Of a stretch of 64,000 nt of DNA, positions 56,990-64,000 are shown piece after piece. This stretch comes from Adiantum capillus-veneris (taxonomy: Eukaryota; Streptophyta; Polypodiopsida; Polypodiales; Pteridaceae): assembly GCA_014529385.2 (NCBI GenBank), contig CM043945.1, forward strand, positions 147,092,241 to 147,156,240, written 5' to 3'. Each line of letters starts with the position of its first letter. The stretch's first letter is position 1. The notes beneath the pieces were generated by a model, which was given only the letters and a program-made list of their open reading frames with translations, made no database searches and was not told the DNA's origin. The position numbers and the translations under genes are program-made.

Positions 56990-57400
56990 TAGCTTGGTGG
57001 CCAACTTTGTGGATATGAAATTGTCAGTAGAACCAGTGTCAAAGAGAATAAAAGCATCATGTTCTCTTATATTTCCCCAAGCATGGCATAGAGGATATCC
57101 TTTGTGATGAGCATCCTCTTCTTGAATTTTGACGAAGGTAGCTCTAGGAGGCTCATTACATATATTCTTGTGGGGGCAAGCATGATAGGCATGCCCTTGC
57201 CACCCGCACTTGAAACAACAGTAACGCTCTAGCTCTTCAGGAGAGACTTTATTTTTTCCTTTATAAACTCCCTTCTCCTTAGCTTTGTTGTTGTTGTTGT
57301 TACCTTTGGGAGACTTTTGGACATTTTCCTTCCCCTTAGGCTCATTACAGTCTTTGTTTTCCGTGGGCTTAGGATTTCTCTTCGCCCCTTGTTGGAAATT
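56990..57400 (-). pseudogene. Element D gag zinc knuckle region
   Basis: At about 57,180-57,225 the minus strand reads CFKCGWQGHAYHACP-like sequence, a knuckle after a basic, Asn-rich stretch near 57.27-57.3 kb, as in element C. Frames are broken. Confidence 0.6.
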
Positions 57401-57403
57401 GAT

Positions 57404-57790
57404 TCATGAAACCACCATGGTATGGTATATCATCGCAAATATGGTGCGTGTCCTTTGGGAGTTGAGATACTCTGCCATATTTTTAGTTAAACTCACACAA
57501 AATTGTTGTTTTTGCTCTCGAAAATCCATCTTTTTGAAGACAGTGGCTTTGAAATGTAAATCCCAAAACTTGTCTACATATTTGTGAATAGATTCATAGG
57601 GAGAGAGCTTCAAGCTTTGCCATTTGGTGAGTTCTTTGTCTCTGGCATCGGCAGCCAAAAACGGCTTCATGATGGAAGCTCTTAAAGATTTCCATGTTTG
57701 TGGAGCTTCACTATTTGCTCATAGGCTAGACCACCATTGCCTGGCAGACTTTTGAAAATACATAGCTACATGATGTAGCTTAGAGGACTC
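57404..57790 (-). pseudogene. Element D gag capsid core
   Basis: KPFLAADARDKELTKWQSLK, SIHKYVDKFWDLHFKATVFK and KQQFCVSLTKNMAEYLNSQR match element C gag. It lies in order between the N-terminal part and the zinc knuckle. Confidence 0.75.
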
Positions 57791-57892
57791 CATGAAGCCC
57801 TCATCTCCAAATGTCGCATCGAATTGTTGGATGAAGGCCAAGACTTTGTCTATAGCACCAAAGGTGCCATCGTAGGTAAGGAAAGAGATGTT

Positions 57893-58690
57893 CTATCCTC
57901 CCTCTTTGAACTTTTTGAGCTTGCACAACCTCTTCCATGCGGCATAGGATTTCTTGTGGCCTCTTCTTCTAGGTGGTTCAAGAGCTGCACCATGACTTTC
58001 TTCAAAAGAGGAAGAGTATGAGGAGGATGGAGAAGAGGGTGACCTCTTTCTCGCCTTTTTCTTCCCTTGTTCCTCCTTGTCTACACCATCACTTTCTTCA
58101 GAAGAGGAAGAGGATGAAGAAGATGGAGAAGAGGGTAACCTCTTTTTCACCTTTTTCTTCTCTTGTTTTCTCTCCTCCCTCTTTGAATTATGGTAGATAA
58201 TTATGAAATGGTCTTCTCCATTTAGGGGGTGTTGGAGAGCGCTTTGCCCGTCGTCTTTGTGGAGCCATCTCCGTCGAGGTGGCAAGAGACTCGTTTCTTT
58301 TTCGTTCTTTTGGTGGGGGCTGTACCGTTGAAACTTGAGTTCTCCTTTGGGAAGGAGATGCGTTGTCAAGTAGTAGATTTTTGAGCCCTTCATACGGACC
58401 CTCTTCTTCTTCCCTTATCTGAGAGAGGCCTCTTTTGGAAGTCTCACAAGGAGGCTTCCTAGGTACTCTCTCTCCTTGGTGGGGAGTTTGGAAAATCCCA
58501 TGAGTACGTAGCTGCCGTTGCACTTCACCTAGGAGGGATGTATTGCCCATGGCTTGTTCAAGCCTAGTAACAAGGTAATTAACAAGCATAGGGGCATCCT
58601 TAGTAGCCTGTTCATTAGCAAAATCAAAGCTATCAACATTAATTTCACTCTCTTTACTATTGTCAGCAATTCTAACAAATTTAAGGTGTA
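57893..58690 (-). pseudogene. Element D gag N-terminus with Ser-rich repeat
   Basis: It starts near 58,690 with ESEINVDSFDFANE, then MLVNYLVTRLEQAMGNTSLL and QRQLRTHGIFQTPHQGE, shared with family-M copies at 9.7 and 37.6 kb. A frame change near 58.39 kb leads to a basic then Ser-rich tract: KKRLPSSPSSSSSSSSEES and KKARKRSPSSPSSSYSSSFEE, a tandem duplication of about 96 nt (57,995 and 58,091). Confidence 0.75.
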
Positions 58691-59039
58691 AATTTTGTAG
58701 GTTTACTTTGGCACTTCAAGCCCTAGTTGCTACTCCTCTTAACCCTTAAAAAAAGCACTCAAGCTCATGTACCCGTGGCTCAAATATCATTAATTGCAAG
58801 GAATAGAAGAGAGGGTCTTTCACCACCAAAACAACACCGGCTCCTGTCAAGCTTCTATTATCTCAATAGTGGTTAAGTTGTATGCAAGCCCCGTAGGACT
58901 CCACTATTAAGACCATAGCTCTCGACAGTGATGCGCCGTTATCTGCACAAAATAGGCACACTACAAGGTTGAAAAAATCTGTATTCTACTTACTCGATTG
59001 AAATTAATAATACCAAACATTAAAGTCAGCTTGAGGACC

Positions 59040-59062
59040 TCTCTTCTTGAGCAAGAAAAGAG
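59040..59062 (-). other. PBS-adjacent stem-loop, element D
   Basis: CTCTTTTCTTG/CAAGAAGAGAG on the minus strand, same as at 9,322-9,350 and about 37,470-37,500. Confidence 0.65.
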
Positions 59063-59071
59063 AAACCTTGT

Positions 59072-59083
59072 GCTTTGATACCA
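59072..59083 (-). other. Met-type primer-binding site, element D
   Basis: TGGTATCAAAGC on the minus strand, one mismatch from TGGTATCAGAGC, one base inside the LTR. Confidence 0.8.
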
Positions 59084-59084
59084 A

Positions 59085-59808
59085 TGTAACATTTAATGGT
59101 ATAGTAACTTGTGTGTAGCAGAAAATAACATAGACATAGTGAGCATTTCATTAAGAATAGATTCCTAATGAGCATAGCAAGAGTGCTTGGTTGAAGAGAG
59201 CAACAAAAGCATAACACCTTGCTAGATAGGCATGAACAATACTTCAAAGAGAGAGAGAAATTAAGCTATTGACAACAATTGAGAACTAGATATACATGGA
59301 CCCGGCCCCCCCTCCAAAAGGCTTTGTATCATAGGTTTCCCCCATCAAGGGATACATTTTACAATACAATACTTTGTGTTCCTTCAATAACTTGCTGGTG
59401 CAATGAAGATGTAAGCTTCAAGCAGGCCAAGCTTACACTTGAAAAACATAACATCAATTCCCTCATGGTCTCAGAACCAAGACATCACACACCTTCAAAG
59501 ATGGTGAGAGCTAGTGGGGTATGAGAGTAGCTCTAGAGGAAGAAGAAGTATTCTTACCAGAAATAAGTATTTCTCCTCACATAATCACTCTTAATAGCTT
59601 AGCATAGCTTAGTAATTAGCATGGTAGAGGAGATGAGCATGCATTGAAGCTTGGTTCTTGGTTGGATTTGCATCACAAAGCCAAGAGTTGTTGGTGTAGG
59701 CCTCCCTTCTCAAAAGCTTGGAGAAGATGATGAGCCATTAAAGCTTGGAGAAGCAGAGAGAGTTCTTTGCTCCATGCATAAGTTGTGTGAGAGTGTGTGT
59801 GTGTGTCT

Positions 59809-59872
<64 letters not shown>

Positions 59873-60693
59873 TAATGCCTTTGCAAAATCAGTCCCCCCC
59901 TCTCTCTTGGTCGACCCCTCTTGCTATTTCCTCACGTTGGCATCCCATTGGCCCATGTAAAGCTTAGCCAATCATAAATTAGAAGCATAATTGCTAGTCT
60001 TGTGACATGTGTCCCCTTTCCCCTTTTTTGAGAGATTTAGGTATTTAAATAATTCAATTAAATTCTTATTGGACCTCTGTGTCTTCTGGCCAATAGGAAT
60101 CAAGCAAGCCATTGGGTTGTTGAATGCTCATCGGATCCCTTGGTAGATTGTCCAGTGTTCTAGGGAGCTTAATTTCTATTGGTTCTTTTATCAAGCATTT
60201 TTAAATTGATTAGACTAAATTTACTCTAGCCTAATTCTCATTGGTCCACCTCTATGGCTATCCAATAGGATTTTAATGGGAATTGTGTGCAACTGGGCTA
60301 GGAATATGACATGTGTCCACTGTGCCCTTTGTCTAAAGGGAAGCCTTGAGTATGTGTGTGTATTCTCTCACCTATTCTCTCTCTTCCCTTATCTTTAGGG
60401 CTCGCCCCTCCCATCTAGGGATATGTGAAGACTTTCTAGGTCTTTACAAAAGCATCCAATTCTATTAAGCTTGACCATTTGGAAGGTCTTTGAAGCACCA
60501 TTCATGCACATCGCTCTTTTGCAGATGGCCCCCCCTTTGGATCCCTATTCTCCCTCCTTTGGATCCCTATTGTGATCGATATGCCAGCGTAACCAATATT
60601 CTAGCTTTTTCTCCCCTGGTACTTCTCCATATTAAATGATCAGTTTAATATGAGAAAATCATTTACGAGAATTAGATATTAGTTATTATGACA
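59085..60693 (-). mobile_element. 5' LTR of element D (family M, complete)
   Basis: On the minus strand it starts TGTCATAATAAC at 60,693 and ends TTAAATGTTACA at 59,085, 1609 bp. The start agrees with the LTR of element C next to its polypurine tract, and the end with copy M1 next to its PBS. It contains a (GT)n run at 59,796-59,871. No gene lies in it. Confidence 0.75.
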
Positions 60694-61309
60694 TTTTATG
60701 ACCCCATTCACCACAATTGTAACATTAAAACATATCCCCTTTTACATACATGCCTCTTTCTCTACCACATGTAAACCCCTTGTTGCTTCCATAGCCCCAG
60801 CCATATCCATAGCTTCAAGACCTATTCCACCTCCCTTCATATGCACACTAGGATTATTTATAAGACCTACAACCTCTTGCATCTCCTTGCAAAAAGCATT
60901 CACATCATGAGAAGATTTTTTATCATAAGCTCGCTCCCTGATGGGGACCCTTGGCTGCTCTACAGCTTTCACGACCTTTGACTTGAAATTGATTCCCAAG
61001 TTGATGAAGATGCTCTGCTTTCCACTATTTATTCTTTGAAATTTCAATTTCCTCCTCAAAGGTCCTTCGTTGCTTAAGCTCCACCTTGAAGTGCAAACTA
61101 CTTCTCAAACTTACAAGAAACATATACTTCTTCAACATGGCTAGAGGAATTTCAACGCCCAAAGATGTACACCACTTTGTCCATAACACATTGATGACAA
61201 GGGACTCACTGTTAGCAAGTGGACACACCCAACGGAGGATGATTGCCTGGCAGGATATTATTTTTCTTTGTAATTATTCCTTAATTGAGAAAAAAACCGT
61301 CATTTCACC
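60694..61309 (-). other. Unassigned open frames
   Basis: Two overlapping minus-strand frames can be read in sequence: CPLANSESLVINVLWTKWC to FEEEIEISKNK (61,228-61,025) and KLKFQRINSGKQSIFINLG to GLHVVEKEACM (61,059-60,742). Together they look like part of a broken protein, with helical, charged character. I recognise no family and no neighbour supports one. Confidence 0.3.
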
Positions 61310-62144
61310 TTTGTAAATAGTGGGGCTTGCAGAAGCTTCCACATTGTATCCCATTTTTGACATTTAGACTAAGTGAATGGTTAAATTGGAACATTAGGGT
61401 TTGAGATTGTGAGGTATTTTTACCACTTTTGACCTTAACGCAAAAAAACTTTTGTCATTTTATAAGTTTTTGTCTGTGTGAGTTGAGCGTACTCTGTGTA
61501 CGAGAGAGAGTGAGAGTTTTATCTTGACGCTACAAGCGCACCGGTGGTCATAATCGAGTGCGGAGAAGTGCAGCGTGTTGCCCCTAAAGAGAGCTACGTG
61601 CCAACAACGACATTGCGTGCGTACGACCCGACTTTGCGAGCTCGATCCATGAGCTATATCTGGTGATTCGATGAGCATACATTGTCTGTTTTTGTATTTC
61701 AGCATATCCACACGTTCGCATTGAGTAGAGCTACACATTAGGAACTTTAGTTTTCGAAAACGATGACCTGCAAATTTCGACCAAACATCCTTCGTGATTT
61801 TGCACCGAGTGTTTAGGGTTGGGGTTTTGGTTCATGGACCTTAGGGAGAGCGACCTATTGGTGTTAATAGGGTTTCCTTCAAGTTCCATAGAGTTTCGAT
61901 AACGTTTGATGGGTATTTGGCTCTTGAAAGCGTTGTAGGAAATCTCCTCTTATGCACTACCGAAGGCTGTAGCTTAGACATTGGGTAGAGACCTCTGTAG
62001 GAAGTAGTCGAGAGTCGGTCGAGTGTAGATTGATACCCTATGCTTGCTTCCATGCGCCTACGGGTCGAGCTTCGTCCTTAGCTGACAAATTTTCTTAGGT
62101 GAGTTCTCACTCTGCTGACGTCCGTCGTGGCGTATCCGCCAACA
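61310..62144 (+). mobile_element. 5' LTR of retroelement G (left edge unknown)
   Basis: The right edge is secure: CCGCCAACA at 62,144, one base before the PBS. A TATA box (CATTTTATAAG) lies at 61,456-61,466. The end (GCTGACGTCCGTCGTGGCG) matches element A's LTR end. The left edge is a guess; no second LTR is in the window. Confidence 0.6.
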
Positions 62145-62145
62145 T

Positions 62146-62164
62146 TGGTGCCGCTGCCGGGGAC
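62146..62164 (+). other. Primer-binding site of element G (Asp-like variant)
   Basis: TGGTGCCGCTGCCGGGGAC differs at two positions from the tRNA-Asp complement TGGCGCCGTTGCCGGGGA. Confidence 0.8.
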
Positions 62165-64000
62165 GAAAACCCTAGGTAGGTGACCGAGACTAGTCCTTGA
62201 GAATAGGGATTCTCTGGCTTGCCAAAGTCTTGTTTTACATTTAGATAGGATCAGAGGGTGGAGGACTCTCGACGTCTTAGGAGGAGTCTAGGGAGCGAGT
62301 GTCTGGCCTAGATCCTTCGACTTAGGTAGGCTCAGGTAGACTTAGGTAGTTTTAGGTATTAGTTAAGTTGTGGTGTAGAGAGTAGGAGTTGTAGTGGTAG
62401 AGGCGGTGAAAGGATAGCTTGAGAGTCCGGAGAGGTCAGGAAGCAACCGAGACACCAAAATCACCATCTCACATGATGAGTAGGAGTAGGGTAAGTAGGA
62501 CATTATGATTTATGATCTGGAGCACTTCATGCATGTTATATTTGCTGATAGGCTTATCAAAGAGTTGTAAAAGACGAAAAAGAGTGTTTAGAAGCTGAAG
62601 TGAAGTCCAAAAGTTTCTGTGACTATTTTTGAGAGAGCTACAGAGCATAGGGAGTACTTCTGTCAGAAAAAAATTAAATTTTAAGACAGTAGACATGCTA
62701 CGCGTAGGATGTCTACAGGGTGTTCTGGTGAGAATTTTGAAAATGTGAGTTGACCAGTGTGTTTAGAAGGTAGGTTTTACCCTATTTTCACCTAGAAAGT
62801 GGAGGTTTGACCATATCTTGACAAGATAAGGCCAAAAGAAAGGAAATTGCCAGACATCCTACCCAAATTGAGCCAAGGCATTATTTTAAGACCAAAACCA
62901 TAGGATGGCTTCATGAGCATGATCTACATGATTTATTGAGTGCATGAGAAAGGTTTCATCTCAATTAAGTGAGAAAATTGGGTTTTAAGCAGACTTTAGC
63001 ATTTTTGACTGAAAAAGGCTAGGATACCTAAAATTGGGGTCTTTTGAAATCCAAACTAAAATCTAAGCATAGCATTGGGTTGCTGACATCAAGGGGAAGA
63101 TGTGGCTCAAGATTGGGGTCAAACAGATCACTAAGACATCCTACACGTAGGATGTGTTCTGTGTGATTTAGCACTCCAAATCCAACTTTGAGCATACCAA
63201 AGTGATCAGCACCTTAAGAGGAGTCTGTGGTTTGCATTTGAAGAAATTTTGAGCAGTTAGACATGCTACACGTAGGATGTCTACTACATGATATTGAAGT
63301 CAAAATCTGAATGTAGGCATAGCAGGGTGTTGTATAACCTGAGGCAAGCCTCCTAGTCAATTTTGGCCCAAATTGGAGTTGATTCGACTGGTCATACCAA
63401 CATCAGGCTTCTGGAACAGATTTTTTATCTATTGACTAGCTTATAGGTGCAAATCAAAAAGTAAAAACAGATGTAGACTCAGCACATCAAGGGGAATCTA
63501 TAGTCAAAATTCAGCCAAACCAGAGTAGGTAGACATCCTACGCCGTAGGATGTCTATAGGGGCTTAGTGAAGTGAAAATCTAACTGTGGATATAGAGTGA
63601 TGTTCTAATTGACTTAAGAGTTCCAAAACTTCTTTCAGAAGTGAAATTGGACCTTGTTTGACCTTTTGACGGAGCAAAGACTAAATTAAGACTTTCCCTC
63701 TAAACTGACAAACATTCGAGTGAAGTACAGTTCCAGATTACCATACCACATCAAGAACATCCAAAGTGTATAAAGTACAATAGTGGTTGAGGTTAAATCT
63801 CCAGTTATACCAATCATTACTAAGACCACCTCTAGCGGTTAAATGCTTTGATTTGATTGCCGAAATTAAACGCTTGTGTACAAGTATGTTCAGCGACGAC
63901 AAGGCAAGAAGTTGTGCGGAAACTGATCCTTTGCCAGGTGAGTGGTAGGATTTGTGATAAATTGCATTGCTAAGTTTGATGAATTTAAGATCAGGAAGAC
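62165..64000 (+). mobile_element. Leader of element G
   Basis: More than 1.8 kb of non-coding DNA downstream of the PBS with no coding frame; gag would start past the window edge. The palindrome array is its only conserved feature. Confidence 0.65.
62691..63555. repeat. Palindrome array AGACATCCTAC/GTAGGATGTCT
   Basis: Full copies at 62,691-62,714 (one mismatch), 63,134-63,157 (one mismatch), 63,259-63,282 (one mismatch) and 63,531-63,555 (perfect 11-bp arms, 3-nt centre). A half site lies at 62,852-62,862. The steps fit two interleaved series: 62,691 to 63,259 (568, or 2 x 284) to 63,531 (272), and 62,852 to 63,134 (282). Confidence 0.85.

Overview
This window looks like nuclear DNA from a land plant with a large, repeat-rich genome. 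The support is plant-type Ty3/gypsy retroelements with chromodomains, Tat-type double RNase H, primer-binding sites (PBS) matching plant initiator-Met and Asp tRNAs, a Helitron with plant-style ends, and a cytosolic ribosomal protein L12 retro-pseudogene. A fern, lycophyte or gymnosperm seems more likely than a compact angiosperm genome, but that is only an impression. I see no intact host gene. Nearly everything recognisable is a mobile element, most of it decayed and nested, with an extreme load of (GA)n/(TC)n and (GT)n/(AC)n microsatellites.

Layout. 1-3230: leader, Asp-type PBS and LTR of a minus-strand retroelement (A). 4.7-7.9 kb: decayed minus-strand Tat-like pol (F). 8.27-10.0 kb: LTR, Met-type PBS and gag start of a plus-strand family-M element. 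11.9-12.3 kb: protease fragment. 13.9-20.84 kb: remnants of a chromodomain gypsy family in both orientations, with LTR-like copies and about 5 kb of non-coding DNA between them. 20.84-28.14 kb: Helitron DNA in two copies, one carrying a LINE. 28.1-30.05 kb: a second LINE. 30.05-37.35 kb: minus-strand element B, with gag-protease-RT in one frame broken by stops. 37.36-44.48 kb: family-M element C, cut by a 1341-bp piggyBac-like MITE. 45.15-48.40 kb: a decayed minus-strand reading frame of unknown function (E). 53.3-53.6 kb: rearranged RPL12 pseudogene. 54.3 kb: perfect 33-bp foldback. 56.1-60.7 kb: family-M element D. 61.3-64 kb: LTR, Asp-type PBS and leader of a plus-strand element (G) related to A.

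The most unusual signal is a set of long palindromes in non-coding DNA. It occurs after the PBS in elements A and G, and just upstream of reading frame E. Each region has its own palindrome: ACATGGAT/ATCCATGT in A, AGACATCCTAC/GTAGGATGTCT in G, GTAAATAATC/GATTATTTAC next to E. In all three, copies recur about 271-285 bp apart (exactly 272 bp twice in E and once in G) while the intervening sequence is highly diverged. A weaker set (AAGC/GCTT core) lies beyond the PBS of a fourth element. Placement and symmetry suggest a repeated cis-acting element, such as an RNA dimerisation/packaging hairpin or a binding site for a dimeric protein. That role is inference; the repeats are directly visible.

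There is no functional gene network here. Several elements (B and both LINEs) keep long stretches of one frame and were broken mainly by stops that C-to-T changes would make, as expected of methylated, silenced repeats.
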